Of a DNA stretch of 64,000 nt, positions 26,616 through 36,664 are shown piece by piece. Location of the stretch: NCBI GenBank assembly GCA_029547145.1, contig JAKPPV010000006.1, forward strand, positions 1-64,000, in the 5' to 3' direction. Positions within the stretch are counted from its first letter, which is position 1. Each line of letters begins with the position of its first letter. The position numbers were made by a program, and so were the translations under genes. The notes beneath the pieces were generated by a model. The model did not search any database. It worked only from the letters and a program-made list of their open reading frames with translations, and was not told the DNA's origin. This DNA comes from Methanobacteriota archaeon (GTDB lineage Archaea; Halobacteriota; Methanomicrobia; Methanomicrobiales; Methanospirillaceae).

Positions 26616-27382
26616 GGGGACCCGTCTTCTTCTCCTCCTCGGCGAAGGTGACCGCCCCGCCCGACTGGGTCTACGACCTGCAGGCAGCCGGTTTCGACGG
26701 ATGGGAGATCGTGGCGGAGGGTGACTACCGCCTGGACCACCCCCCGGGACTCGCCCGGATCCGCGAGCTGATCGAGACCACCGGGCTCCGGGTCACGGTT
26801 CATGCCCCCTACGGCGATCTGAACTGTGCATCGCTCAACTACCCGATCCTGCGAGAGTCCGTTCGTCAGGTCACTGCCTGCATCAGAGCGGCGTCCGAAT
26901 GGACCGACCGGGTCGTCCTCCATCCGGGATATCTCTCGCCGCTCGCGAAACTCGACCCCGAACGGGCGTGGACGACCCAGAAGGAGGCGCTCCGCGAGAT
27001 CGGGCGTTTCGCCGCAGACCACGGGGTCCTCGCCTGCCTGGAGAACATGATCTCCGTCCGGGAGTTCCTCTGCCGCGACCCCGGCGAGCTGCTTGGAATG
27101 ATCGAGGGGATCGAGGGCATCGGTGCCTGCTTCGACCTGGGACATGCGCACACGGTCGGGGTCGTGCAGGAGTTCGTGGACCGGATCGGGCGGGCGGACC
27201 ATCTCCATCTCCACGACAACCACGGCGTGTCGGACGAGCACCTCGCGGTGGGTGACGGCACGATCGGGTACGACCTGGTGGGCCCCGGGATCGCTGCGGG
27301 GTTCCGGGGGATCGCCGTGGTCGAGGGCCGCTCGGTGGAGGAGGGGCGCCGCTCTCTCGGCGTCATCCGGAGGTGGGGCTGA
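26612..27382 (+). CDS. Sugar phosphate isomerase/epimerase-type TIM-barrel protein
   Basis: This 256-residue protein has the xylose-isomerase-like/AP-endonuclease-2 TIM barrel. Metal-site motifs are present: TVHAPYGDLN, VLHPGYL, ENM (glutamate), DLGHAH and HLHDNHG, with a final E near 240 (VVEGRS). It is likely a divalent-metal enzyme on sugars or DNA ends; the substrate is unknown. It starts with an ATGA overlap and its stop overlaps the rnz start (TGATG). Confidence 0.85.
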   Translation: MRGPVFFSSSAKVTAPPDWVYDLQAAGFDGWEIVAEGDYRLDHPPGLARIRELIETTGLRVTVHAPYGDLNCASLNYPILRESVRQVTACIRAASEWTDRVVLHPGYLSPLAKLDPERAWTTQKEALREIGRFAADHGVLACLENMISVREFLCRDPGELLGMIEGIEGIGACFDLGHAHTVGVVQEFVDRIGRADHLHLHDNHGVSDEHLAVGDGTIGYDLVGPGIAAGFRGIAVVEGRSVEEGRRSLGVIRRWG

Positions 27383-28323
27383 TGGCCGGCGAGACTCTCC
27401 AGGTCTACTTCCTCGGCACCGCCGGGGCGCTCCCCACCGTGCACCGGAACCCCGCCTGCTTCGTGATCCGGCGCGGTTCGGACACGCTCCTCTTCGACTG
27501 CGGAGAGGGTGCCCAGCAGCAGATGATGCGTGCGCAGACCGGGTTCGGCGTGGACGCGGTCTTCATCACGCACTGGCATGCGGACCACTTCCTCGGGCTG
27601 TTCGGGCTCGTCCAGACGATGGCCTTCAACGGGCGCGAGGCACCGCTCCCCCTCTACGGGCCCGACGGGGTCGGGGAGATCGTCCATATCATCGAGCATC
27701 TCTCGACCGCGACGATGAAGTTCCCGGTGATCGGGCATGTGCTCCGGCCCGGGGACGAGGTCGCGTTCGACGGTTATCGCGTCCGGGCCTTCGCAACCCG
27801 CCACGGGATGCAGTCTCTCGGGTTCGTGCTCATGGAGGACGGACGGCCCGGGCGTTTCGACCGGGAGGGGGCGATCGCCCTGGGCGTCCGCCCGGGCCCC
27901 CTCTTCGGTCGCCTTCAGCGCGGCGAGACGGTCACGGTGAGCGTGAACGGCGAGGAGCGGGAGATCCGTCCCGAGCAGGTGCTCGGCCCGGCAAGGCCCG
28001 GACGGTCGGTTGCCTACACGGGCGACACACGGTTCGTCGATCTCCTTCGCGCCGGAGTTCCCCGGGGTGTCGACCTCCTGATACACGACGCGACCTACGA
28101 CGATGCGGACCGGGAGCGGGCAGCGGAGGTCCACCACGCGACTGCAGGCGAGGCGGGGGAGGCAGCGACCCGTGTCGGCGCCCGCCGGCTCGCCCTCGTC
28201 CACCTCTCGTCGAGGTACCCGTCGACCGCGGGCCACCTCAGGGACGCGACGAACGCCTTCTCCGGCGAGGTGCTCGTTCCGGACGACCTCGTGATGATCG
28301 AGATTCCGTTCCAGGATCGGTGA
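27382..28323 (+). CDS. rnz: Ribonuclease Z (tRNA 3' processing)
   Basis: RNase Z cleaves the 3' trailer of tRNA precursors. The 313-residue protein has the metallo-beta-lactamase motif THWHADHFLGL, F-L-G-T-A-G-A-L-P-T at the start, the A-Y-T-G-D-T strand, H-D-A-T-Y-D and the H-L-S-S-R-Y motif. GGAGGTG lies just upstream of ATG 27382; an earlier GTG at 27373 is less likely. Its last 86 bases overlap the convergent YgiQ-type gene. Confidence 0.96.
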   Translation: MAGETLQVYFLGTAGALPTVHRNPACFVIRRGSDTLLFDCGEGAQQQMMRAQTGFGVDAVFITHWHADHFLGLFGLVQTMAFNGREAPLPLYGPDGVGEIVHIIEHLSTATMKFPVIGHVLRPGDEVAFDGYRVRAFATRHGMQSLGFVLMEDGRPGRFDREGAIALGVRPGPLFGRLQRGETVTVSVNGEEREIRPEQVLGPARPGRSVAYTGDTRFVDLLRAGVPRGVDLLIHDATYDDADRERAAEVHHATAGEAGEAATRVGARRLALVHLSSRYPSTAGHLRDATNAFSGEVLVPDDLVMIEIPFQDR

Positions 28324-30115
28324 CGCGCCCGGGTACAAGACATCTCCACGCCCGACCGATCAGATCGGTCCGGCCCGCACTCCGGAGCCCCTCCTCGACG
28401 AGGTGGTGCTGGCGTGGGTCCCGGTAGTGGAGGATCGCCCGCTGCACCCGTTTCTCCCTTCCCTTCGGGACGTGCACCCGTTCGTCCGTGTACGGGTCCA
28501 GCCCGCTCGCGTAGATGGCGGTGGAGAGCGTCATCGGTGTCGGTGTGAAGTCCTGCACCTGCTCGGTGTAGAGGCGGTGGTCCCGGAGGTATTCGGCGAG
28601 GGTGATCATGTCCTCTACCGTGCATCCGGGGTGGCCGGACATCAGGTAGGGGATGAGGTACTGGCGCTGACCCACGGAACGCTGCATCTCCTCGAACCGG
28701 GCACAGAAGGCGTCGAAGACCGCCCGGGGTGGCTTTCGCATCCGGGCCGTGACCGCATCGACGACATGCTCCGGTGCAACCTTGAGGTGTCCGGAGACGT
28801 GGTGGCGGCAGACGGTCTCGAGGTATTCGGGTTCTGCGGCGAGTGCCAGGTCATGCCGGATGCCGGAGCTGATAAAGACTTTCTTCACCCCTGGCACCTC
28901 CCGGAGGCGCGAGAGGAGTTCAAGCTGCTGGGCATGACTCTTCCGAAGAGAGGGGCAGTCAGGCCCGCAGCGGCGATCGGGGCAGGCGCCTGTCGTCGAC
29001 CAGCGGGGGCAACTGAGGCCGAACATGTTGGCGCTCGGTCCTCCGACATCCTGGATCACGCCGCGAAACTCCCGCATCCGCGCCATGCGTTCGGCCTCGC
29101 GGACGATGGATTCGACCGTCCTCGACTGGACGATCCGGCCCTGGTGGCAGGAGATCGCGCAGAAGGCGCAGTCACCGAAGCAGCCTCGGTGGGTCGTGAT
29201 CGAGAACCGCACGGGTTCGAGCGCGGGTACGGGCAGGGTGTACGAGGGGTGCTGCCGGCGGGTGAACGGCAACTCGTAGATTCGGTCGAGCTCGGCGGGG
29301 GCGAACGGGTGCGGGGGTGGGTTCTGGACGACCACGGTCTTGGGATGGGGCTGCGCCATCGGGCGGGCGGAATACGGGTTCATTCCGGCGGCGATCATCG
29401 CGTGCGTACGGGAGAAGAGGGTGAGATCGGCACGCACCGCGTCGAGCGATGGCAGTTCGACCACACCGTCAGCTATCGATCCCCTCCACTCCCTGGGGGC
29501 GCACCGCCATGCCGTACCCCGGATGTCGCGCAGGTCCCGCGCCTCCTCGCCTGAATCGAGCCGGCGTGCGATCTCGACCACCTGCCGCTCGCCCGGACCG
29601 TACACGAGGATCTCCGCCGGTGCGTCGGCCAGGACTGAACCACGGATCGTATCGGACCAGTAGTCGTAATGGGCGAATCGGCGGAGCGACGCCTCGATCC
29701 CCCCGAGCACCACCGGTGTGCCCGGGAAGAGGGCGTGAACCCGGTCGGCGTAGACCAGGACCGCCCGGTCGGGTCGGGAGGGTACGCCTCCTGGCGCATA
29801 GGCGTCGCGGGAGCGGCGTCTCAGGTTCGGGGTGTAGTGGTTCACCATCGAGTCGACCGCCCCGGAGGTGACCGACACGAAGAGCCTGGGCCGACCGAGC
29901 CGGAGAAGGTCATCCGTCCCCGCCACGGGCAGGGTGCAGACGCCGACGGTGAACCCGGCATCCCAGAGGACCCGCCCGATCACCGCGGTTCCGAAGGACG
30001 GGTGGTCGATGTAGGCATCCCCCGAGACGAGCAGCACGTCGATCTCGTCGATCCCAAGGCGATCGAGCTCGCGGCGGCTCATGGGTAGGAACTCCGGCTG
30101 GTCGAGTGGTGTCAT
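28238..30115 (-). CDS. YgiQ-family radical SAM protein (UPF0313)
   Basis: This 625-residue protein is of the YgiQ family. The N-terminal cobalamin-like segment has [22 protein letters not shown], and the radical SAM motif is CFGDCAFC near residue 315. Further blocks are [20 protein letters not shown] and [13 protein letters not shown]. Function is unknown. The family domain ends near residue 595; the last ~28 residues (Arg-rich) are antisense to rnz, which is odd and may be non-functional. It is divergent from the double rubredoxin gene. Confidence 0.9.
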   Translation of the reverse strand: MTPLDQPEFLPMSRRELDRLGIDEIDVLLVSGDAYIDHPSFGTAVIGRVLWDAGFTVGVCTLPVAGTDDLLRLGRPRLFVSVTSGAVDSMVNHYTPNLRRRSRDAYAPGGVPSRPDRAVLVYADRVHALFPGTPVVLGGIEASLRRFAHYDYWSDTIRGSVLADAPAEILVYGPGERQVVEIARRLDSGEEARDLRDIRGTAWRCAPREWRGSIADGVVELPSLDAVRADLTLFSRTHAMIAAGMNPYSARPMAQPHPKTVVVQNPPPHPFAPAELDRIYELPFTRRQHPSYTLPVPALEPVRFSITTHRGCFGDCAFCAISCHQGRIVQSRTVESIVREAERMARMREFRGVIQDVGGPSANMFGLSCPRWSTTGACPDRRCGPDCPSLRKSHAQQLELLSRLREVPGVKKVFISSGIRHDLALAAEPEYLETVCRHHVSGHLKVAPEHVVDAVTARMRKPPRAVFDAFCARFEEMQRSVGQRQYLIPYLMSGHPGCTVEDMITLAEYLRDHRLYTEQVQDFTPTPMTLSTAIYASGLDPYTDERVHVPKGREKRVQRAILHYRDPRQHHLVEEGLRSAGRTDLIGRAWRCLVPGRVTDPGTESRSSRGRPERAPRRRRRSSRP

Positions 30116-30145
30116 CCGATCCGCTGATCCTGTGCACCATCAGCA

Positions 30146-30156
30146 GGTATAATACC
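30146..30156. promoter_or_regulatory. Palindromic TATA element between divergent genes
   Basis: GGTAT-A-ATACC is a perfect palindrome and contains a TATA core on both strands. It lies 36 bases upstream of the rubredoxin start and 31 bases from the YgiQ start, so it could serve both genes. Confidence 0.5.
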
Positions 30157-30192
30157 GGGGGACGGCTACTACTCGTCACCAGGAGGACTTCA

Positions 30193-30576
30193 ATGGCTGT
30201 ACGACGATTCAAGTGCAGGTTCTGCGGGTATATCTACTCCCCGCTCCGTGGCGAACCGAGGCAGGGGATCCCGCCCGGCACCGAGTTCGAAGACCTTCCC
30301 GATACCTATGTCTGTGCCCTCTGCGGGGTCCAGGGTAAGGGGAAGATCGGGGCGTGGGCGTTCGAGGAGTGGGTCCCGACCAAGTACATCTGCCGGTACT
30401 GCGGATACGTCTACGATGAAAAACGCGGCGAACCCCACCGGGGAATCCCGCGCGGTACAAAGTTCGAGGACCTGCCCGACGACTATACCTGCCCGGTCTG
30501 CGCGATCGACGACCGGCTCACCGAGCGGTTCGGGAAGGTGACCAAGGAGGCGTTCTCCCCGCTCGACTCGGACTAA
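30193..30576 (+). CDS. Double (tandem) rubredoxin
   Basis: This 127-residue electron carrier has two rubredoxin domains in tandem. Each has a CxxCGY knuckle (CRFCGY; CRYCGY), a G-I-P-x-G-T-x-F-E-D-L-P core and a second C-x-x-C (CALCG; CPVC) for one Fe(Cys)4 site. They are joined by ~20 residues around [18 protein letters not shown] precedes ATG 30193 at six bases. Rubredoxins serve oxygen or superoxide detoxification; no partner reductase is adjacent. Confidence 0.93.
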   Translation: MAVRRFKCRFCGYIYSPLRGEPRQGIPPGTEFEDLPDTYVCALCGVQGKGKIGAWAFEEWVPTKYICRYCGYVYDEKRGEPHRGIPRGTKFEDLPDDYTCPVCAIDDRLTERFGKVTKEAFSPLDSD

Positions 30577-30859
30577 AACCTCTGCGACTTTCGATCCGAA
30601 CCGCAGGACGGGGATATACCTCTCCGGGAAGTCTCCATCCCCGTCCTGTTCTCTCCCCCCGCCGCCGGAAACCGGCGAACCCGGAGGATCCGATCGATCG
30701 TCCCTCCCGGGGATGAATGGAGCGTCGGCGGGACCGATCCATTTGTTCGCCCCTCCCCGAGATGTGCGCCGATACCCTGCTGCGCCTGCGACGACCGAGA
30801 GGTTGTCCCCCCTGGTACGACCCGTTCCGGTGCGACGCGGAACCGATTGCACCGTTCTC

Positions 30860-33800
30860 TCATCCGTTCGGCATCGTCCGGATATAACGCCTGACGGTGA
30901 CGAGCCCCGTCTTCACCTCAGTGTCCTCCCCGAAGCTGTTCCTGACGAGGAGCGTGACCGTGTAGGTCCCCTCGCTGGTGTACCGGTGTTCCGGGTTCTG
31001 CTCGTGGGAGGTCGCACCGTCACCGAAGGACCAGACCCGCTGCTCGGGGTACCCGACCGAGGTGTCGTTGAACCGGACGCTGAGCGGCGCCGTGCCGGAG
31101 ACGCCGTTCCCGTCGTAGACGACCGGGAAATAGGTCTCCCCTCTCGCCTGGTGGACGATGAAGTTCGCCACCGGTTTCGAGGGGGCGGTGCCCCAGACGG
31201 TGATGAACTTTCGCTCGGTCTTCGAGACCGGTCCCAGTCCGTTCTCGGCGACCAGGGTGACCGTGTAGATGCCGGGTTCCGTGTAGGTATGCACCGGGTG
31301 CTGTTCCGCCGATGTCGCACCGTCGCCGAACGACCAGGACCAGCGGGTCGGGTGCCCGGTCGACTCATCATGGAACCGCACGGTGTACGGGGCCATCCCC
31401 GCCCGTCCGTCGACGCCGATCGCGGGGATCACCGGAACGGGGGTCGGTACCGCCGTCCACGGTGCGAGCGGGAGGGTGTCCACGTTTCCCTCGCCGATCG
31501 TGTAGGGCAGGTCGCAGAACCCGTCGTGGTTGTCGTCAATCGTCACGTTCGAGAAGCCCGGTCCACCGATCCTCCCGTAGTAGTTGCCGCCGATGGACGG
31601 TCCGCCGATGATGTTGGTCGCGGCGATCGGCTGGCTCTGCCAGGTATTCGGCCGGGAGTCGGGGGAGAGGTCGACCGGTGGCGTGCCGATCAGGACGTTG
31701 TTGACGATCCTGTTCTCCTTCGAGGAGGTGAGGCGTATCGCACTCTTTTCGCTCCTGACCTGGTTGTTCGAGAGCGTGTTCGCGTCCGCGCCCGGGAAGA
31801 GCGCGATCCCGGTCCAGTCGTTCTTCTCGACCGTGTTGCCGGTGATCCGCGTCTCCCTTGCTCGCTCCAGGCGCAATCCGACCGAGTTCCCTGTGAGGGT
31901 GTTCCCCGTCAGGGTACAGCGGTCCGAGCCGTTCACGTGAACCCCCGCCCCGCCGTTCGAGGCGAACCTGCCGTCCGAGACGCTCGACCCGGGAGAGGCG
32001 TCGACGAGCACCCCGGCGTAGTCGTTGCCGTCCGCGCGGCAACCGGCGATCGACGTGCGGTCGGATCCGACCAGATCGAACCCGTAGGTGCCGTTCGAGG
32101 CGATGCATGACTGGAGGAGGACGTCGGGGGACCCGACGACCGCGATCCCGTATCCCGGAACACTTATGTTTCGATACGAGTCCGGAATATCCCCGGGGAT
32201 AGTGACGTTGAAACCGGTCGAGTTGGACACGTTCAACCCCGAGATCTTTATACCAGAACTTTGCTCGACCCTGAGCCCCACCCCGTTCTTGAAGGCTTCA
32301 CCATGGTCCACCTGCGTGCCCGAGGACCCGTCTACCACATGCACTCCGAACTGTTTGTTGTCTCTTGCCGTGTGGTTGGTGACAACGCTCCCCTGGTCCC
32401 GGGTGAGGTGGACGCCGAAGTCGTTCTCGTTCGTCCGCGAGTCCCGGACGACGCAGTTGGCCGACTGACCGAGCGTGATCCCGTACTTATTCTGATGCGC
32501 GGAGACGTTCAGGACGATGGATTCCGTCACCTTCTCGAACGAGACGCCTGCGAGGGTGTTAGACCCGGTCGTCGAGTCCTCGATCCGGACCGCCCGCGAT
32601 TCGAGCACGGCAACCCCAAAGTCGTTGCTATCGGTCGTCACGTCGTGGACGGTCGAGCCGTTCGTCCCGAAGAGGTGTACCCCGGTGTGGCAGTTCGAGA
32701 CGGTCAGGTTCCGGATCGTCACGTTCTCCTGGCCCGAGACGAGGATCCCGTTGCTGTTCGCGGATCGCGACCCGGTGACCGAATACCCGCCGCCGTCCAG
32801 GATCACGTTGGATGACCGGATCTCGATCCCGGTTGCCGCCCCGCCGAGGGTGATCGGGCCCTCGAGCCGGTAGAGGCCCGGGCTCGCGATCACGGTCGGT
32901 CCCGTCACCGGGAAGTAGGGCTCGTTCCAGGGTGGGGCCAGGGGGTACGGGTCCCGGTTCAGGGCGCCGACTTCATACGGGGTGTCGCAGTACCCGTCGC
33001 CGTCACGGTCGGGGACCAGGTCAGAGAACCCTCGCCCGTCGGGGGACCCGTAATAGTTGCCCCCGATGCTCTTTCCACCGATGATGTTCGGCCCGGGCGC
33101 CGGGTCGAGGTGCCAGGTGTTCGCCCGGATCGTGCCCTGGAGGGCGGTGTTGTTCCAGTTGATGAGGGCGTTGTCCGCGATGAGGTTCTCTCCCGAGGAG
33201 ACCAGGTCGATCCCGGAGATCGTATTGTTCCCGATGTGCGATCGGGTGATCCGGTTGGCATCCGATCCCGAGAGATACAGCCCCCAGAGGTTCTCTTCGG
33301 CGGTGACGTTCTCAATCGCGTTGTGCGACGACCCCTCGAGGAGGAGGACGCCGCCCTGCTCGTTACCCCTCGCCGTCACCGAACCGACGCGTACCGTGCT
33401 GGAGCCCGCGAGGACCACGCCGTAGGCATTTCCCACGGCATTGATCCGGTCGATCCCGCTGTCGCGGACCGAGCGGTACGATGTTCCGAAGTACCATCCC
33501 TGCACCGTGAGGTTCGCGATCCGGACCCCCGAGAGCGGCATCGAGGTGTTGTAGGCGAGGATGCCGTAGGTGTGGGGACTGCCGGCACCGCCGCTCCTGG
33601 TCCCGGTGAGCCGGTACCCGGCTCCCTCGATCTCAACGTCGGACGAGCGGATCTCGATCCCGATCGCGGTATTCGCCTGGATATCGTTGAAGAGACGGTA
33701 GCGTCCGGGCTCCGTGATCACGACCGGGCCGGTGATCGGGATGTACCCAGCGGAGGCGTTCCGCCCGTGGAGGGGGTACTGATCGACGTTCCCTTCAGCG

Positions 33801-36565
33801 AGGTTGTACGGACTGTTGCAGATCCCGTTTTCATCGTCATCGGGCGTGATCTCCGAGAACCCGGTGCCGTCGGGCTTCGCCCAGTAGTTCCCGCCGATCA
33901 GCCTGCCCCCGATGATGTTCTGCCCGATCGAGAGATTGACACTCCAGCTGTTCGGCAGCGTTCTGCCTTCGAAACCCGCGTTCCCCGTGTTGTTCAGGTA
34001 GTTGTTCGCGATCGTGGAGTTCCCGGCGGAGAAGAGGGTGATGCCGGAGATCAGGTTGCCCTCCACCCGGTTCGAGATCACCCGGTTCCGCTCGGAGGAG
34101 GAGAGGTACACGCCCCAGTTCTGGCGATCCGCACGGTTCCCGAAGAGGATGTTGCCGTCGGAAGCGGCGAGCAGGAGGATGCCCCCCTGGCGGTTATCGG
34201 TCACGTCGCAGGCGTGGACCAGGTTTCCGGTGGAGGACTGGAGGAGGATGCCATAGGTGGTTCTCCGGACCGTCACCTGGTCGATCCTTCCCCCGTGCGT
34301 ATTCCAGAACGAGCACCCGTAGTAGAAGTTCTCGATCGCCAGGTTGGCGACCAGCACGTTCGAGAGTGACCCGTCGCGACGGTAGGCGGAGACCCCGTAG
34401 GTGTTGAAGAGTCCGTTGCCCGAGATGGTGTGACCGTTCCCGTTCACGATCACGTCCGGGGAGCGGATATCGATGGCGACGAGCGCGTCGGTCGCGACGA
34501 TGTCGTTCTGGAGCTGGTAGTATCCCGGTTCGGTGATCACGATCGGTCCGGTGATCGGGCGGACGTTGGATGGAGGAACCGGAATCGGCGGGACGGGCGG
34601 CACGATGGTCGAAGTGGGAAAGGGTGTGGGCGTCGGCGTGACGGTGGGGGTGACGTTGCCCGTGGGCGTCACGGTCACGGTCACGTTCGGTGTGGGGGTC
34701 ACCGTTACGGTCACGTTCTGGGTTCCGGTCGCCGTTGGTGTCGGCGCGGGCGTCGTCCCCGTCGGCACAACGGTCGTGACGGTGACCGGTGGCGTGGTCG
34801 GTCTTGTCGTCGGGACCGTGTAGGTCGGTTTCGTGGTTGGCGGGGTGGTCGGGCCCGGGGTGGTGGTGGGGGTCGGGGTCCCCGTCACGGGCGGATACCA
34901 CCTCACCAGGGGGAGGGCGTCGGTGTTCCCGGGGGCGAGTTCAAGGAGATCGTCGCAGATTCCGTCGCCGTCCATATCGGGATGGGTCTCGGAGAATCCC
35001 TTCCCGTCCGGCTGACCGTAGAAGTTTCCGCCCAGGTTCGGCCCTCCCACGATATTCTTGCCCGGTGTCTTCGCCGTGTTCCAGGTGTTCGGCAACGGGT
35101 TCCAGAAGTAGACGTTCAGGTCGTTGGAGAGGAAGTTGTTGGTGATGCGGTTGGCCTGCGCGCTCGAGAGCCCGATGCCATACTGGCGGGAGTCCCTGAT
35201 CCGCGAGTCGCTCACGACGCAGTCCTCGCAACGGGCGAGGATCACCCCGTACATGAACCCGGTGATCGAGACACCCGAGATCCGGACGTTGCGGACCACG
35301 TCTCCATAGGGGTGCATCACCTTCACCCCGCCCATCCCCCGTCCCGCACCGGAGAGGACATGATTGTTGCCGTTCAGGACGACATCGGAGCACTCGATCA
35401 CGATCGTCTCGGTATCGGACGAGGTGCTGGTGATGTCGTTGACGATGGCATACTCGCCGGGATCCCGGATCACCGTGGGTCCCGAGATCGGGACGGGCGT
35501 CACCCCCGGGGTGGGTGACCCGGTGGGGGGCAGGGTCGGAGTCTCCGTGGGCGGAATGGTCGGAGTCTCCGTGGGTGGGGGGGTTGGAGTCTCCGTGGGC
35601 GGTATGGTCGGGGTCTCCGTGGGGGGAGACGGGGTCGGGGTGTCGGTCGATGCCGGCGTCGTCGAAGGGGGTGGTGGCGCCACCGTCGTCTCTGCCGGTG
35701 TCACGGACTCCGCTGCCAGCGGAAGCTCGTCCCGGTTGCCGTCCGCGAGGAGGTACGGCAGGGTGCAGATCCCATCACCCCGGTCTGGCGTCAACTGGGA
35801 GAACCCGTTCCCATCGGGACGGAGCCACAGGTTTCCGCCGAGGACAGACCCCCCGGCGATGCTCGAACCGCCGGATGCCGGCTGGTTCCAGGTGTTCGGG
35901 CGAGGCGCATCCCCGAAGATAACGTTCCGGGTGTTTTCAAACCGGTTGTTCGAGACGCTGTTCTGGCCGGATCCGTAGAGGTAGAGCCCCGCCTCGGAGT
36001 TGCCGGTGATGACGCAGTCCCGGATTGACGCACCGCTCGAGGAAGCGAGAGCGATGCCGTATCCGTTACCGGTGCAGCGGGCGGAAGTGATGACCGTGCC
36101 GTCCGCTCCCTGGTTGACGCCGATACCGATCTGGTTTCCCGATGCCGAGACGCGCTCCACGCGGCAGCCCGTCGCCCCGACCAGGTAGACCCCGTACCAG
36201 CATCCCTCAACCGTCAGGTCGCGGACGACCACGTTCTGGGGAGGCGTAGCGGCGTTCGCGACGTGGATCCCGGCCGTATCGCGGTCCCTGCCGGGGCCCC
36301 TGATACGGTGCCCGCCGCCTTCGATCACCACATCGGAGGACGAGATGGTGAGCACCGCCACCCCGTTCGTGGCGGTGATGTCTGCGGTCACGCGGTAGAC
36401 CCCGGGCTCGCTGATCACTGCGGGACCGGAGATGTCGACCGCTGCGGCGGCGGAGAAGAGGGCGAGGACGGCGAAGATCACTAGGGCATGCGACCACAGG
36501 CAGCGGAGGATTGGATGCCGGCAGACGACCGGGGATCGATCGGGGTCCAGACGATACCTCCTCAC
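30860..36565 (-). CDS. Giant secreted five-module beta-helix (NosD-like) protein with two C-terminal PKD domains
   Basis: This 1901-residue exported protein begins (GTG 36565) with a basic stretch and a hydrophobic signal at about 26-43 (LVIFAVLALFSAAAA). Five homologous modules start near residues 44, 357, 668, 942 and 1217, each opening with a G-P-x-V-I-x-x-P-G-x-Y-R motif, running through a right-handed beta-helix and ending in I-I-G-G-x-x-x-G-G-N-Y, then G-F-S and a D-x-D-G-D-G-x-C-D calcium-like loop. Two Thr/Pro linkers follow modules 1 and 2. Two PKD domains occupy about 1710-1790 and 1799-1895 (WSFGDGATS). There is no C-terminal anchor. It is probably a surface or matrix protein; NosD-like binding of metal or sugars is inference. 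Confidence 0.92.
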   Translation of the reverse strand: MRRYRLDPDRSPVVCRHPILRCLWSHALVIFAVLALFSAAAAVDISGPAVISEPGVYRVTADITATNGVAVLTISSSDVVIEGGGHRIRGPGRDRDTAGIHVANAATPPQNVVVRDLTVEGCWYGVYLVGATGCRVERVSASGNQIGIGVNQGADGTVITSARCTGNGYGIALASSSGASIRDCVITGNSEAGLYLYGSGQNSVSNNRFENTRNVIFGDAPRPNTWNQPASGGSSIAGGSVLGGNLWLRPDGNGFSQLTPDRGDGICTLPYLLADGNRDELPLAAESVTPAETTVAPPPPSTTPASTDTPTPSPPTETPTIPPTETPTPPPTETPTIPPTETPTLPPTGSPTPGVTPVPISGPTVIRDPGEYAIVNDITSTSSDTETIVIECSDVVLNGNNHVLSGAGRGMGGVKVMHPYGDVVRNVRISGVSITGFMYGVILARCEDCVVSDSRIRDSRQYGIGLSSAQANRITNNFLSNDLNVYFWNPLPNTWNTAKTPGKNIVGGPNLGGNFYGQPDGKGFSETHPDMDGDGICDDLLELAPGNTDALPLVRWYPPVTGTPTPTTTPGPTTPPTTKPTYTVPTTRPTTPPVTVTTVVPTGTTPAPTPTATGTQNVTVTVTPTPNVTVTVTPTGNVTPTVTPTPTPFPTSTIVPPVPPIPVPPSNVRPITGPIVITEPGYYQLQNDIVATDALVAIDIRSPDVIVNGNGHTISGNGLFNTYGVSAYRRDGSLSNVLVANLAIENFYYGCSFWNTHGGRIDQVTVRRTTYGILLQSSTGNLVHACDVTDNRQGGILLLAASDGNILFGNRADRQNWGVYLSSSERNRVISNRVEGNLISGITLFSAGNSTIANNYLNNTGNAGFEGRTLPNSWSVNLSIGQNIIGGRLIGGNYWAKPDGTGFSEITPDDDENGICNSPYNLAEGNVDQYPLHGRNASAGYIPITGPVVITEPGRYRLFNDIQANTAIGIEIRSSDVEIEGAGYRLTGTRSGGAGSPHTYGILAYNTSMPLSGVRIANLTVQGWYFGTSYRSVRDSGIDRINAVGNAYGVVLAGSSTVRVGSVTARGNEQGGVLLLEGSSHNAIENVTAEENLWGLYLSGSDANRITRSHIGNNTISGIDLVSSGENLIADNALINWNNTALQGTIRANTWHLDPAPGPNIIGGKSIGGNYYGSPDGRGFSDLVPDRDGDGYCDTPYEVGALNRDPYPLAPPWNEPYFPVTGPTVIASPGLYRLEGPITLGGAATGIEIRSSNVILDGGGYSVTGSRSANSNGILVSGQENVTIRNLTVSNCHTGVHLFGTNGSTVHDVTTDSNDFGVAVLESRAVRIEDSTTGSNTLAGVSFEKVTESIVLNVSAHQNKYGITLGQSANCVVRDSRTNENDFGVHLTRDQGSVVTNHTARDNKQFGVHVVDGSSGTQVDHGEAFKNGVGLRVEQSSGIKISGLNVSNSTGFNVTIPGDIPDSYRNISVPGYGIAVVGSPDVLLQSCIASNGTYGFDLVGSDRTSIAGCRADGNDYAGVLVDASPGSSVSDGRFASNGGAGVHVNGSDRCTLTGNTLTGNSVGLRLERARETRITGNTVEKNDWTGIALFPGADANTLSNNQVRSEKSAIRLTSSKENRIVNNVLIGTPPVDLSPDSRPNTWQSQPIAATNIIGGPSIGGNYYGRIGGPGFSNVTIDDNHDGFCDLPYTIGEGNVDTLPLAPWTAVPTPVPVIPAIGVDGRAGMAPYTVRFHDESTGHPTRWSWSFGDGATSAEQHPVHTYTEPGIYTVTLVAENGLGPVSKTERKFITVWGTAPSKPVANFIVHQARGETYFPVVYDGNGVSGTAPLSVRFNDTSVGYPEQRVWSFGDGATSHEQNPEHRYTSEGTYTVTLLVRNSFGEDTEVKTGLVTVRRYIRTMPNG

Positions 36566-36611
36566 AGTCCCGCTCCCGGCGGAACCAGCATACCCTGTAC
36601 TTGCATCGCGG

Positions 36612-36622
36612 GGTTATATCAG
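36612..36622 (-). promoter_or_regulatory. TATA box of the giant surface-protein gene
   Basis: The minus strand reads CCTGATATAACC about 50 bases upstream of GTG 36565, the right distance for an archaeal TATA box with a leader near 25 bases. Confidence 0.5.
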
Positions 36623-36664
36623 GGTATGTCCGGGCTCCCGGAGGGGGGAAAAAGGGTTACGGTC

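Noticed and set aside
25313-27241. Long minus-strand open frame (642 residues)
   Set aside because: It is antisense to three recognisable genes (radical SAM activase, kinase, TIM barrel), has no family motifs and a skewed Arg/Ser/Pro composition typical of shadows in high-GC DNA.
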